Source: Streptomyces sp. NBC_01235 (GTDB lineage Bacteria > Actinomycetota > Actinomycetes > Streptomycetales > Streptomycetaceae). Taken from it: a DNA stretch of 64,000 nt. Both the position numbers and the translations under genes were made by a program. The stretch spans positions 9,114,001 through 9,178,000 of the forward strand of contig NZ_CP108513.1 of the NCBI RefSeq assembly GCF_035989285.1, given 5' to 3'. The first letter of the stretch is position 1; each line of letters begins with the position of its first letter. Under the pieces are notes generated by a model that worked only from the letters and a program-made list of their open reading frames with translations, was not told the origin of the DNA and did not search any database. Shown here piece by piece: positions 35,883-45,300 of the stretch.

Positions 35883-37709
35883 CTAGGTGCGGTACAGCGC
35901 GTCGACCTCGTTCGCGTAAGCGTTTTCGATCGCCTTGCGCTTCAGTTTCAGCGACGGGGTCAGCAGTCCGTGCTCCTCGGTGAACGGCTGGGCGAGGATG
36001 CGGAAGGTGCGGATCGACTCGGCCTGCGAGACCAGCGTGTTCGCCGCCACGACCGACCGGCGCACCTCCGCCTCCAGGTCCGGGTCGCGCACCAGCTCGA
36101 CGGGCGTCAGCTGCGGTTTGCCCCGCATCTGCAGCCAGTGCTCGACGGCCTCCTGGTCGAGGGTGACCAGCGCGGCCACGAACGGCCGGTCGTTGCCGAC
36201 GACGATGCACTGGTTGACCAGCGGATGGTCGCGCACCCGCTCCTCCAGCAGCCCCGGCGCAACGCTCTTGCCGCTGGAGGTGACCAGGATCTCCTTCTTG
36301 CGCCCGGTGATGGTGAGGTAACCGTCTTCGTCGAGGGAACCCAGGTCGCCGGTGGCCAGCCAGCCGTCGTGCAGGGTCTCGTCGGTGGCCTTGGGGTTGT
36401 TGAGGTAACCCTGGAAGACGTTCTCACCGCGCAGCCAGATCTCGCCGTCGTCCGCGATGTGCACGGTCATACCGGGGATGGCCTGGCCGACGGTGCCGTA
36501 GCGGGTGCGCTCGGGCGGGTTGGCGGTCGCGGCCGCCGTCGATTCCGTCAGGCCGTAACCCTCGTAGATCTGCACGCCCGCGCCGGCGAAGAACAGACCG
36601 AGCTTGCGGTCCATGGCCGAGCCGCCGGACATGGCGTGCCGGACGCGGCCGCCCATGGCCGCGCGCACCTTGGAGTAGACGAGCTTGTCGAACAACTGGT
36701 GCTGCATGCGCAGGCCCGCCGAGGGGCCCGGCCCGATGCCCCACGCCTTCGCCTCGATGGCCTCCGCGTAGTTCACGGCCACGTCGACGGCCTTCTCGAA
36801 CGGCCCCGCCCTGCCCTCCCGCTCCGCCTTGCGGCGGGCCGCGTTGAAGACCTTCTCGAAGATGTACGGCACGGCCAGGAAGAAGGTCGGCCGGAAGGCG
36901 GCCAGGTCGGGGAGGAGGGCGGCCGCGTGCAGCTGGGGCTGGTGGCCGAAGCGGACCTTGCCGCGGATCGCGGCGATCTGCACCATCCGCCCGAAGACGT
37001 GCGCGAGCGGCAGGAACAGCAGGGTGGCCGCCTCGTCGCCCCTCTTGGAGTGGAACACCGGCTCCCAGCGCTCGATGACGGTGTCCGCCTCGAACATGAA
37101 GTTGCCGTGCGAGATGACACAGCCCTTGGGCCGGCCCGTCGTACCAGAGGTATAGATGATCGTCGCGGTCGAGTCGGGGGTCACCGCTTCCCGGTGCCGG
37201 TGGACCACGTCGTCCTCGATGGACGCACCGGCGTCGTACAGCTCCTGCACACAGCCCGAGTCCAGCTGCCACAGCTGCCGCAACTGGGGGAGGCGGTCGA
37301 TGACGGTGGCGATCGTCATCGCGTGGTCCTCGTGCTCGACGACCGCGGCCGTGCACTCGGCGTCGTAGAGCATCCAGAAACACTGCTCGGCGGAGGAGGT
37401 CGAGTAGACCGGCACCACCTGGGCGCCGATCGTCCACAGGGCGAAGTCGAAGAGTGTCCACTCGTAGCGGGTGCGGGACATGATGGCGACGCGGTCGCCG
37501 AAGCGGATGCCCTGGGCGAGCAGGCCCTTGGCGAGGGCAAGCACCTCGTCGCGGAACTCGGCGGCGGTGACGTCCCGCCATTCGCCCCGCTCGTCCTTGC
37601 GGCCGAGGGCGATGTGGTGCGGGTCGTCCTGGGCGTGCCGGAAGACGACGTCGGCCAGACCGCCGACCGGCGGTGCCAACGCCAACGGAGGGTTGGTGAA
37701 CTCGCGCAA
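35883..37709 (-). CDS. Long-chain fatty acid-CoA ligase (AMP-binding)
   Basis: 608 residues from TTG 37709 (MREFTNPP...); the frame is open upstream but this start aligns with my recollection of relatives. AMP-binding core YTSGTTGRPKG, GYGLTESTAA, WLATGDLGSLDEDGY and the catalytic Lys in GRKKEILVTSSGKSV are present, and the C-terminus ends PSLKLKRKAI. It activates long-chain fatty acids to acyl-CoA for beta-oxidation or lipid assembly. No beta-oxidation genes adjoin it; the TTG start lacks a strong ribosome site. Confidence 0.9.
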   Translation of the reverse strand: MREFTNPPLALAPPVGGLADVVFRHAQDDPHHIALGRKDERGEWRDVTAAEFRDEVLALAKGLLAQGIRFGDRVAIMSRTRYEWTLFDFALWTIGAQVVPVYSTSSAEQCFWMLYDAECTAAVVEHEDHAMTIATVIDRLPQLRQLWQLDSGCVQELYDAGASIEDDVVHRHREAVTPDSTATIIYTSGTTGRPKGCVISHGNFMFEADTVIERWEPVFHSKRGDEAATLLFLPLAHVFGRMVQIAAIRGKVRFGHQPQLHAAALLPDLAAFRPTFFLAVPYIFEKVFNAARRKAEREGRAGPFEKAVDVAVNYAEAIEAKAWGIGPGPSAGLRMQHQLFDKLVYSKVRAAMGGRVRHAMSGGSAMDRKLGLFFAGAGVQIYEGYGLTESTAAATANPPERTRYGTVGQAIPGMTVHIADDGEIWLRGENVFQGYLNNPKATDETLHDGWLATGDLGSLDEDGYLTITGRKKEILVTSSGKSVAPGLLEERVRDHPLVNQCIVVGNDRPFVAALVTLDQEAVEHWLQMRGKPQLTPVELVRDPDLEAEVRRSVVAANTLVSQAESIRTFRILAQPFTEEHGLLTPSLKLKRKAIENAYANEVDALYRT

Positions 37710-37977
37710 ACCCGCACCCCGCTTCTCATGGCCGCACAGCGCCGTGAAAGCTACCCCACCCGGCGACGGGGCGGGAGGGGGCCGGAAAGCGAGCGATGCT
37801 CTCGTCTGCACTGGTCAGTACCGGAAAATGGGCTCACATGGGGAAGGGTCGGACAGAAAACTGACGGTTGAGTAAGTTTCGGCACCGTAATCTCCACCGA
37901 ATCTGCCCGTACCGCTTACGCTGCCCGACCCCCTCCGAGGCCCGTCACGACCTCCGCCCCATCCCCTGCCCGCGAGC

Positions 37978-39477
37978 TCACGGGCGGGGGGTCGCCCTCT
38001 CCTCCGACAGCGCCGGAACGTCCGATTCCGTCACTCCGGCCGCGGACGCGCGCGACGGCCTGACGAGGGCCAGGACGAGCGCCGCGGCGACCACGCCCAC
38101 GCAGCCCGCCGCCACCAGCGCCGCGTCGAGCCCGGAGGCGAACGCCGACCGCAGGGTGTGCTCGGAGAACGTGCCGCGCAGCGCACCGGCCCCGCCACCC
38201 GCCAGCGCATGGGACGCCTCGTGCGGGAGGGCGTCGGTCATCCGGGACGTCACGACAGTGCCGAAGACCGCGACCCCGAGCGCGTACCCCAGCTGCCGTA
38301 CCGTGTTCACGGCGCCGCCCGCCATTCCGGCCCGCGCCGGTTCCACCGCGGCCAGCGCCGCCCCGGCGACGGTCGGCGCGACGAAACCGGTGCCCATGCC
38401 CACCAGCACGAATCCGGGCACCAGCGCCGTCCAGTCCGAACCCGCGCCGAGCACGGCCTGGCAGAAACAGCCAGCGCCGATCAGCAGCAGCCCGCCGCCG
38501 ATGGTCAGCCGGGCCGGAACGCCGTGCAACCGCTTGCCCACCACGACCGCCGTGACCATGGCGGCCACCGTCATCGGCAGCAGCGTGAGTCCACCGCGCA
38601 CGGGACTCATCCCCAGCAGTGTCTGCATCCAGATGGAGAGGTACGGCGTCACCCCGAACGCCACACCGTTGAAGGCGAGCGCGCCCACCATCACCCCCAC
38701 GAACGCCGGCCGGCGCAGCAGCGACAGGTCGAGCAGCGGATGCTGAGCCCGCCGCTCCGCCAGCACGAAACACACCAGCGCGACCGCGGCGAGCCCGAAC
38801 GAGGCGAGCGTCGCCGACGCCGTCCAGCCGTCCTCACCGGCCCGCACCACGGCGTACGCGGTCCCGCCCGCGAAGAGCGCGAAGGTCGCCGTGCCCGCCC
38901 AGTCGACACGCATCCCGCGCGGCCCCCTCGACTCCGGCACCGCCTTCAGCGTCAGCCACACCGCGACCACGCTCACCGGCAGGTTCACGTAGAAGATCCA
39001 CCGCCAGCCGGGCCCCTCGGCCAGCAGTCCGCCCAGCACCGGCCCGACCGCCGCGGCCGCGCCGCTCACCGCGCCCCACACCCCGAGAGCGGCCGACCGC
39101 TGCCGGCCCTGGTAGACCGAGCCGAGCAGCGGCAACGTCGTCGCCAGCATCGCGGCCGCTCCCACCCCCTGAAGGGCCCGAGCGGCGACGAGGGTGTCCG
39201 GCCCGCTCGCCAGCCCGCACAGCAGTGACGCCGTCGCGAACAGCACCACCCCCACCACGTGCACCTGGCGGCGCCCCAGGATGTCGGCGGTGGCCCCGGC
39301 CCCCATCAGCAGCGCGGCCAGCGCGAGCGCGTACCCGTCGACGACCCACTGCAGATCGCTCAGCGAGGCGTGCAACGCCCGCGCCATGTCCGGCAGCGCC
39401 ACGATCACGATGGTCACGTCCAGCAACAACATGAAGGTGCCCAGGCACACCGCTGTCAGTGGCCCCCATACACGCAT
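37978..39477 (-). CDS. DHA2-family MFS multidrug exporter
   Basis: 499 residues from ATG 39477 after GAGGAGTGG. About fourteen hydrophobic helices and motifs LLLDVTIVIVALPD (helix 1), LQWVVDGYALALAAL (helix 2), ADILGRR (motif A) and GAVSGAAAAVGPVLGGLL (motif C) mark a 14-TMS drug:H+ antiporter. Related proteins export antibiotics and dyes. It diverges from an Lrp/AsnC regulator gene that starts 127 bp away, the likely controller. Confidence 0.92.
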   Translation of the reverse strand: MRVWGPLTAVCLGTFMLLLDVTIVIVALPDMARALHASLSDLQWVVDGYALALAALLMGAGATADILGRRQVHVVGVVLFATASLLCGLASGPDTLVAARALQGVGAAAMLATTLPLLGSVYQGRQRSAALGVWGAVSGAAAAVGPVLGGLLAEGPGWRWIFYVNLPVSVVAVWLTLKAVPESRGPRGMRVDWAGTATFALFAGGTAYAVVRAGEDGWTASATLASFGLAAVALVCFVLAERRAQHPLLDLSLLRRPAFVGVMVGALAFNGVAFGVTPYLSIWMQTLLGMSPVRGGLTLLPMTVAAMVTAVVVGKRLHGVPARLTIGGGLLLIGAGCFCQAVLGAGSDWTALVPGFVLVGMGTGFVAPTVAGAALAAVEPARAGMAGGAVNTVRQLGYALGVAVFGTVVTSRMTDALPHEASHALAGGGAGALRGTFSEHTLRSAFASGLDAALVAAGCVGVVAAALVLALVRPSRASAAGVTESDVPALSEERATPRP

Positions 39478-39604
39478 ATCCCACTCCTCGAAGTTTTCCG
39501 CTGCGATTGACGCCCAGCGCTCCGTACGATGGGCGAGACGCGGCCGATCACCGTGGTATCCGGTGCCCAGCCGACGGAATCCGATGGGGGAGAGGCCGAC
39601 GGAG

Positions 39605-40586
39605 ATGGAATTCCACACCCAGGACAAGCTGGACGGACTGGATGTCCGGTTGCTCTGCGCGCTGGAGGTGGACGGGCGGGCCTCCTTCAGCAGACTCGGC
39701 GCGGTCCTGGGCGTCTCCGACCAGACGGTCGCGCGCCGCTACCGCCGGCTCCGAGCCGAGGCCGGGCTCAGGGTCGTCGCCGTCCGGGACGCGGAGCGCC
39801 TCGGACAGGACCAGTGGATGCTGCGCCTGCGCTGCGTTCCCGACAGCGCCACGGTCATCGCCGAGGCGCTCGCCAAACGCCCCGACACGTACTGGATAGG
39901 CCTGGGCTCCGGCGGCACCGAGATCGTCTGCATGACCCGGCCCCGCCATCCCGGCGACCACGACGACCTGCTGCTCGGCAAGCTCCCGCGTACCCCGAGC
40001 GTCGTGGAGATCCGCGCCCAGCAGCTCCTCCACCGCTTCTACGGCGGTCCGACCGGCTGGCTGAACAAGTTCGGTGCCCTGGACGAGGGTCAGATCGCCG
40101 CCCTGTCACCACGTCACGACCAGGCGGCGACGGTGGGGCCGGCCCGTATCGAGCCCGAGGACGAACCCCTGCTCGCCGTCCTGGAGGGCGACGGCCGCGC
40201 CACCTACCCCGAACTCCAGCGCGCCACCGGACGCTCCGAGTCCGCCGTCAAGCGCCGCCTCGCCGCCCTGCTCGCCTCGGGTGCCGTCTACATCGACGTC
40301 GAGTACCACTCCGAGTTCCTCGGCTACCCCCTCGCCGCCGTCCTGTGGATCACCACGGCGCCGTCCGCCCTGCACGCGGTCGGGGAGGCGCTCGCGACCC
40401 ACGACGAGATCGCTTTCGCCTCGGCCACGGCCGGCCCCTCGCACATCGTCGTCACCGCGGTGGTGCGGGACACGGCGGGCCTGTACGCCTACCTCAGCGG
40501 GCCTCTGGGACGCCTGGAGGGCGTCCATCATGTGGAGGCGACGCCGTTCATGCGGAGGGTGAAGCAGCTGACGTACCGGCATGCTG

Positions 40587-40594
<8 letters not shown>
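39605..40594 (+). CDS. Two-domain Lrp/AsnC-family regulator
   Basis: 329 residues from ATG 39605 (ATG 39584 is an alternative seven codons upstream). Two AsnC-type helix-turn-helices are visible: LDVRLLCALEVDGRASFSRL with VSDQTVARRYRRL, and PLLAVLEGDGRATYPELQRA with RSESAVKRRLAAL; a ligand-sensing RAM-like region follows each. Duplicated Lrp proteins like this are common in Streptomyces. The divergent DHA2 exporter gene is the likely target. Its TAG stop lies in the first unit of a 29-unit heptad array. Confidence 0.9.
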
Positions 40595-40789
<195 letters not shown>

Positions 40790-40799
40790 TTCGGGCCGT

Positions 40800-41720
40800 T
40801 CAGGCGGCGCCGCCTCCCGGGGGGTCGAGTCGTCGTCCGGGGCCCGCCACCCGCCGGTGCAGCCGGTCGCCGCCCGCCAGGATCGCCGCGGCCAGCGCGT
40901 CCGCGGCGCCCTGGGCCGAGGTGCGTCCGAGTCCGTGCACCAGTACGAAGTCGACCCGCCCCAGCTCCGGCAGCCCCGCCCGGTCCGGGACCCGCACCAG
41001 GCCCGGCGGGATCAGACCCCGCGAGTGCGCCATCACACCGAGACCCGCCCGGGCCGCGGCGATGAGGCCGTTGAGGCTGCCGCTCGTACACACGATCCGC
41101 CAGGACCGCCCCTGCCGCTCCAGCGCCTCCAGGGCCAGCGCGCGGGTGATGCCCGGAGGCGGGAACACGATGAGCGGAACCGGACGGTCGGTGTCCAGAC
41201 GCAGCCGCTCCGCGCCGATCCACACCAGGCCGTCGTGCCACACCAGCTCGCCCCGCGGATCCTCGGGGCGCCGCTTGGCCAGCACCAGGTCCAGCTTCCC
41301 GGCGGTCAGCTGCTCGTGCAGGGTGCCCGACAGCTCCACCGTCAGTTCCAGGTCGACCTCGGGGTGGTCGTAGCGGAAGCCCTCCAGGATCTCGGGCAGC
41401 CGGGTCAGGACGAAGTCCTCCGAGGCGCCGAAGCGCAGCCGGCCGCGCAGCCGGGTGCCGGTGAAGAACGTCGAGGCCTGCTCGTGGACGTCCAGGATCC
41501 GGCGCGCGAACCCGAGCATCGCCTCGCCGTCCTCGGTCAGTTCCACGGAGTGCGTGTCCCGGGTGAAGAGCGCACGTCCGGTCGCGTCCTCGAGGCGCCG
41601 CACATGCTGGCTGACCGTGGACTGACGCAATCCGAGCCGCCGCGCCGCCTGCGTGAAACTCAGCGTCTGGGCGACGGCGAGGAAGGTGCGCAGATGAGAG
41701 GGCTCGTACACGCCCGCCAC
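40800..41720 (-). CDS. LysR-family regulator
   Basis: 306 residues from GTG 41720 with GGAGGG upstream. The N-terminal winged helix (LRTFLAVAQTLSFTQAARRL, RQSTVSQHVRRLED) is a textbook LysR HTH; the rest is the periplasmic-binding-like sensor domain. It diverges from a bile-acid/sodium symporter-family gene, and an ATC-N9-GAT (T-N11-A) box lies in the shared promoter. The inducer is unknown. Its 3' end abuts heptad array B. Confidence 0.92.
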   Translation of the reverse strand: MAGVYEPSHLRTFLAVAQTLSFTQAARRLGLRQSTVSQHVRRLEDATGRALFTRDTHSVELTEDGEAMLGFARRILDVHEQASTFFTGTRLRGRLRFGASEDFVLTRLPEILEGFRYDHPEVDLELTVELSGTLHEQLTAGKLDLVLAKRRPEDPRGELVWHDGLVWIGAERLRLDTDRPVPLIVFPPPGITRALALEALERQGRSWRIVCTSGSLNGLIAAARAGLGVMAHSRGLIPPGLVRVPDRAGLPELGRVDFVLVHGLGRTSAQGAADALAAAILAGGDRLHRRVAGPGRRLDPPGGGAA

Positions 41721-41742
41721 AGTAGTCCCTCCGGCTCCTGTT

Positions 41743-41757
41743 ATCGCAGCACGTGAT
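41743..41757. promoter_or_regulatory. LysR-type T-N11-A box
   Basis: ATC (41743-41745) and GAT (41755-41757) flank nine bases, giving the dyad with T-N11-A expected of LysR sites, 23 bp upstream of the regulator start. A further perfect palindrome, CGGTATACCG, lies at 41769-41778. Confidence 0.7.
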
Positions 41758-41881
41758 GACAGTGAGAGCGGTATACCGGATTCCCGATCACGGCCCCGGA
41801 GAGGACGATGGGGAGGGGCTCTCCGGGCCCCTGGAACAAGCCCGTCGAACCGCACGCCCATCGAACCGCACGTGGAGCACC

Positions 41882-42898
41882 GTGAAACGCCTGCACTGGC
41901 CGAGCCGGATGCCGGTCGACCCCTACATCCTGCTGTTGCTCGGGACCGTCGGGGTCGCGGCACTGTTCCCGGCGCGCGGCGCCGCCGCCGACGTGGCCTC
42001 CGGCGCCTCCACGGCCGCGATCGCCTTCCTCTTCTTTCTGTACGGCGCCCGCCTGTCCACCCGTGAGGCGTTGGACGGGCTGAAGCACTGGCGACTCCAC
42101 GCGACCGTCCTGGCCTGCACTTTCGTGGTCTTCCCGATGCTGGGTCTGGCAGCGCGCGGACTCGTCCCGGTATTCCTCACCCATCCGCTCTACCAGGGGC
42201 TGCTCTTCCTCACCCTCGTCCCGTCGACCATCCAGTCGTCGATCGCCTTCACCTCCATCGCCCGCGGCAACGTGCCCGCCGCGATCTGCGCGGGCTCCTT
42301 CTCCTCCCTGGTCGGCATCGTCGTCACACCGCTGCTGGCGGCGGCGCTGCTCGGCAACGGCGGCGGTGGCTTCTCAGCCGACTCGCTCGTCGAGATCGTG
42401 CTGCAACTGCTCGTACCGTTCGTCGCGGGACAGCTGCTGCGGCGCTGGATCGGCGGCTTCGTCAACCGACACAAGAAGGTGCTCGGACTGGTCGACCGGG
42501 GCTCGATCCTCCTCGTCGTCTACACCGCGTTCAGCGAGGGCATGGTCCAGGGCATCTGGCACCAGGTCAGCGCGGTACGGCTGGGCGGACTGCTCGTCGT
42601 CGAGGCCGTCCTGCTCGCGGTGATGCTCACCCTGACCTGGTACGGCGGCAAGGCGCTGCGGTTCAACCGTGAGGACCGCATCGCCATCCAGTTCGCCGGC
42701 TCCAAGAAGTCCCTCGCCTCGGGGTTGCCCATGGCGAGCGTCCTGTTCGGCGCGCATGCGTCCCTCGCGGTACTGCCGCTGATGCTCTTCCACCAGATGC
42801 AGCTGATGGTGTGCGCGGTCATCGCCAAGCGCCGGGCGCGGGATCCGCTGGAGGCGTCGCGGGAACGTGCCGACGAGCGGGCGCCGGCCGCGGCATGA
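41882..42898 (+). CDS. Bile acid:sodium symporter-family (YfeH-like) transporter
   Basis: 338 residues from GTG 41882 with GGAG upstream. Nine to ten hydrophobic segments with the SBF-like signature (VDPYILLLLGTVGVAALFP, FFLYGARLSTREAL, LVPSTIQSSIAFTS, GSFSSLVGIVVTPLL, QFAGSKKSLASGLPMA) place it in the PF13593 branch of BASS transporters. Substrates of this branch are poorly known; sodium-coupled uptake of organic anions is usual in the superfamily. The divergent LysR gene is the probable regulator. Confidence 0.9.
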   Translation: MKRLHWPSRMPVDPYILLLLGTVGVAALFPARGAAADVASGASTAAIAFLFFLYGARLSTREALDGLKHWRLHATVLACTFVVFPMLGLAARGLVPVFLTHPLYQGLLFLTLVPSTIQSSIAFTSIARGNVPAAICAGSFSSLVGIVVTPLLAAALLGNGGGGFSADSLVEIVLQLLVPFVAGQLLRRWIGGFVNRHKKVLGLVDRGSILLVVYTAFSEGMVQGIWHQVSAVRLGGLLVVEAVLLAVMLTLTWYGGKALRFNREDRIAIQFAGSKKSLASGLPMASVLFGAHASLAVLPLMLFHQMQLMVCAVIAKRRARDPLEASRERADERAPAAA

Positions 42899-43210
42899 GA
42901 CGGCCCGGCGGCGAGGTCGCCCGACGGCGAGGCGGCGGGATGGCGAGGCCGGCGAGATGGTGGTAGGCGGTATGCAGTCGCCGACCGACGGGGCTACGGT
43001 ATGCGGTCGCCGGTCGCCGGTCGCCGGTCGCCGGTCGCCGGTCGCCGGTCGCCGGTCGCCGGTCGCCGGTCGCCGGTCGCCGGTCGCCGGTCGCCGGTCG
43101 CCGGTCGCCGGTCGCCGGTCGCCGGTCGCCGGTCGCCGGTCGCCGGTTGGCCGCCAGGCGACGGTATGCAATGTGCGGTGGACTGTCTTCTGGCTGTCGA
43201 CGACCCCGGC
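42899..43210. repeat. Intergenic block with heptad array C (20 perfect copies)
   Basis: This 312-bp gap between convergent genes holds 20 exact copies of CGGTCGC at 43004-43143 (140 bp, no mismatch), followed by CGGTTGG and degenerate heptads to about 43178. Upstream flanks (42907-43003) carry CGGCGAG and CGGTATG variants, with CGGTATG recurring on both sides of the array. No gene is supported here. Confidence 0.93.
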
Positions 43211-44128
43211 TCACGGCACGAGAACCACCTTTCCCAGATTGCTCCGTGACTCGATCGTCGCGTGTGCGTCGGCCGCCTCCTCCAGGGCGAACTCCCGGTG
43301 CGCGGCCGGCTTCAGTGACCCTGCCGTGAACAGGTGCCACAGCTCCTGTCGCCACCGCTCGTACAACTCCGGCTTCCCGCGCGCGATGTGGGCCATCTGG
43401 AAGCCGATCACGGACTTCGCGCCCACGAGCAGGTCGTACGCCTGGATCGTCCCGCCGCCCGAGCTGTACGCCACGAGCCGCCCACCGGGGGCGAGGGCCG
43501 CGACGGCGGGGGTGAGCAACTCGCCGCCGACGGCGTCCAGGACGTAGTCGACGGGGTCGCCCCAGTCGTCCTGGCCATAGGCGATGACGTCGTCGGTGCC
43601 CAGGTCGCTCACAAAGCCGGACTTCGCCGGGTCGGACACGGCGCCCACGACCCGGGCCGCGCCGCGTGTTCGCGCGAGCTGCACGGCGAGGTGGCCGACC
43701 CCGCTCGCCGCGGCGGTGACGAGGGCCGCCTCGCCGGGTTCGGGCCGTGCGGCCGTGAGGGCGCCCAGTGCGACCAGCCCGCTGCGCACGAGGACGACCG
43801 CGTCGACCGCGCTCGCGTCGTCCGGGACGGGGGAGGTCATGGCCTCGTGCAGGAGCGCGAAGTCGGCGTAGCCGTGGCCGAAGCACAGGCCCGTCACCCG
43901 CTCGCCGACCCGGAATCCGATGGTTCCGCTCCCGACGGCCACGACCTCACCGGCGATCTCGCCGCCGAGCGGAATCGGTTCCGCGCCCTCGGTGACCTTG
44001 CGGACGACGGGAAGCGTCACGCCGATCGCCTCGCAGCGAACGAGGAGTTCGCCAGGGCCGGGCTCGGGGACGGGCGCCTCCTCCAGGAACAGCGGGCCGC
44101 CGGGGGAGTCGTACCGGACGCGACGCAT
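43211..44128 (-). CDS. Zinc-type/quinone oxidoreductase (MDR)
   Basis: 305 residues from ATG 44128 behind GGAGGT. The MDR opening [30 protein letters not shown], the Rossmann segment [20 protein letters not shown] and [13 protein letters not shown] mark a QOR-like NADPH:quinone oxidoreductase; the structural zinc cysteines of full alcohol dehydrogenases are absent. It likely reduces quinones or enones. A MarR gene diverges from it and two TTGGG-N3-CCCAA palindromes lie between, so MarR control is likely. Confidence 0.92.
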   Translation of the reverse strand: MRRVRYDSPGGPLFLEEAPVPEPGPGELLVRCEAIGVTLPVVRKVTEGAEPIPLGGEIAGEVVAVGSGTIGFRVGERVTGLCFGHGYADFALLHEAMTSPVPDDASAVDAVVLVRSGLVALGALTAARPEPGEAALVTAAASGVGHLAVQLARTRGAARVVGAVSDPAKSGFVSDLGTDDVIAYGQDDWGDPVDYVLDAVGGELLTPAVAALAPGGRLVAYSSGGGTIQAYDLLVGAKSVIGFQMAHIARGKPELYERWRQELWHLFTAGSLKPAAHREFALEEAADAHATIESRSNLGKVVLVP

Positions 44129-44143
44129 CGCACCTCCAGAACT

Positions 44144-44160
44144 CGTTGGGAGTCCCAACG
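44144..44160. promoter_or_regulatory. MarR operator candidate 1
   Basis: CGTTGGGA (44144-44151) and TCCCAACG (44153-44160) form a perfect palindrome with a single central base, 16 bp upstream of the oxidoreductase start. Confidence 0.85.
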
Positions 44161-44168
44161 GTATCCGA

Positions 44169-44193
44169 AATTCATTGGGTTGCCCAATGAATT
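44169..44193. promoter_or_regulatory. MarR operator candidate 2
   Basis: AATTCATTGGG (44169-44179) and CCCAATGAATT (44183-44193) are perfect 11-bp arms with a 3-nt spacer, ending 15 bp before the MarR start. Both palindromes share the core TTGGG-N3-CCCAA. Confidence 0.88.
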
Positions 44194-44208
44194 CGGTAGG
44201 ATGTGACC

Positions 44209-44646
44209 ATGCCCGAAGCGCCTCTCGCCGCCATCCGCTCCCTCCCCAGCTGGCTTCTCGGCCGGGCCGCCGCGCGGGGGCGGGCCCTGGTTGCCGACGC
44301 TCTTGCCGCCGAGGGCCTCAAGATGTGGCACCACGTCGTGCTCTCCGCCGTCCGCGACCTCGCCCCCGTCGCCCAGGCCGACCTCGGTCGCAGTGTCGGA
44401 CTCGACCCCAAGGACCTCGTCGGCATCCTCAACGACCTGCAGGCCGCGGGCCTCGCCGTGCGCGAACCGGATCCCGGTGACCGTCGGAAGAACGCCGTGT
44501 CGCTCACCGAGGAGGGACAACGGCTGCTCCAGCGCTGCGAGAAGGCCGCCCGAGACGCGAACGCCGAGCTGCTCGCCCCGCTCTCCGAGGCCGAACGGGA
44601 CCAGTTCATGGGCCTGTTGATCCGGATTTCCGGCACGGACGGCTGA
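44209..44646 (+). CDS. MarR-family transcriptional regulator
   Basis: 145 residues from ATG 44209, with GGTAGG 8 nt upstream; GTG 44203 is an alternative. The winged helix-turn-helix reads APVAQADLGRSVGLDPKDLV with the recognition helix and wing RREPDPGDRRKNAVSLT-like (REPDPGDRRKNAVSLTEEG). The divergent quinone oxidoreductase gene and the two palindromes between them suggest the usual ligand-induced autoregulated pair. It is followed at 20 bp by an isochorismatase gene on the same strand. Confidence 0.93.
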   Translation: MPEAPLAAIRSLPSWLLGRAAARGRALVADALAAEGLKMWHHVVLSAVRDLAPVAQADLGRSVGLDPKDLVGILNDLQAAGLAVREPDPGDRRKNAVSLTEEGQRLLQRCEKAARDANAELLAPLSEAERDQFMGLLIRISGTDG

Positions 44647-44665
44647 CGGTGGATAACGTTCCGTC

Positions 44666-45193
44666 ATGACCGCACCTCTCGCGCTCGACCCCGCGCGCAC
44701 CGCCCTTGTCCTCGTCGACCTGATGGACCGCATCGTCGCGCTGCCCCTGGAGCCCCGTAAGGGCACCGAAGTACTGGCTGCTGCCGAGGAGTTGGCGGCG
44801 AAGTTCCGCTCGGCCGGAGCCCTCGTCGTGCTGGTTCGTGTCGAGCGCCCCGGTGTCGCCGAACAGCCGTCCGGCAGCGGTCTGGTCCAAGGGCTGGTCC
44901 AGGAAGGCGACTTGGAGATCGTCAAGCACACGATCGGCGCCTTCCAGGGCACCGGCCTGGACGACCGCCTTCGCGAACTCGGCGTCACCACCCTCGTGTT
45001 CGGCGGCATCGCCACCAACCTCGGCGTCGAGTCCACCGCCCGCGCCGCCGGCGATCTCGGCTACGACCTGGTCTTCGTCGAGGACGGGATGTCCGCTCTC
45101 ACCGAGGCCGAGCACGAGGCGTCGGTGAAGCTGGACTTTCCCCGGCTGGGGGCGGTGGCGCGGGCGGCCGAGGTGCGGTTCACGAGCGTCTGA
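44666..45193 (+). CDS. Isochorismatase-family protein lacking the catalytic Cys
   Basis: 175 residues from ATG 44666, 20 bp after the MarR gene. The fold is clear: Asp18 in VLVDLMD, Lys87 in IVKHTIGAF and GIATNLGVESTARAAGDLGYD. Where hydrolases such as nicotinamidases carry the nucleophilic Cys (…NxCVxSTAR), residue 120 is Gly. True isochorismatases also replace that Cys, so the sequence may hydrolyse vinyl ethers rather than amides, or may have another role. No siderophore or phenazine genes adjoin it. Confidence 0.8.
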   Translation: MTAPLALDPARTALVLVDLMDRIVALPLEPRKGTEVLAAAEELAAKFRSAGALVVLVRVERPGVAEQPSGSGLVQGLVQEGDLEIVKHTIGAFQGTGLDDRLRELGVTTLVFGGIATNLGVESTARAAGDLGYDLVFVEDGMSALTEAEHEASVKLDFPRLGAVARAAEVRFTSV

Positions 45194-45228
45194 GGCGGGG
45201 CGAACTCGAGGAGGAAGGGGTGGGTTGA

Positions 45229-45279
45229 GGCGGGGCCCCTGCGGCGCAGGGGGCGCTCCCCGCCGTTCGGGGCCCCGCC
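45229..45279. terminator. 11-bp-stem hairpin between convergent genes
   Basis: GGCGGGGCCCC (45229-45239) pairs with GGGGCCCCGCC (45269-45279). It lies between the isochorismatase and fdhD stops and would terminate both strands. Confidence 0.78.
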
Positions 45280-45300
45280 GCCGTGCCGCGGGGGACCGGA

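Noticed and set aside
34410..37871. Plus-strand open frame of over 1,150 codons across the SDR, AKR and acyl-CoA ligase genes
   Set aside because: Antisense or out-of-frame shadow over two well-defined minus-strand genes.
43004..43143. Repeat protein encoded by the CGGTCGC array
   Set aside because: The unit is not a multiple of 3, so it reads as a trivial cyclic peptide in all frames; there is no start with a ribosome site and no conserved flank coding.
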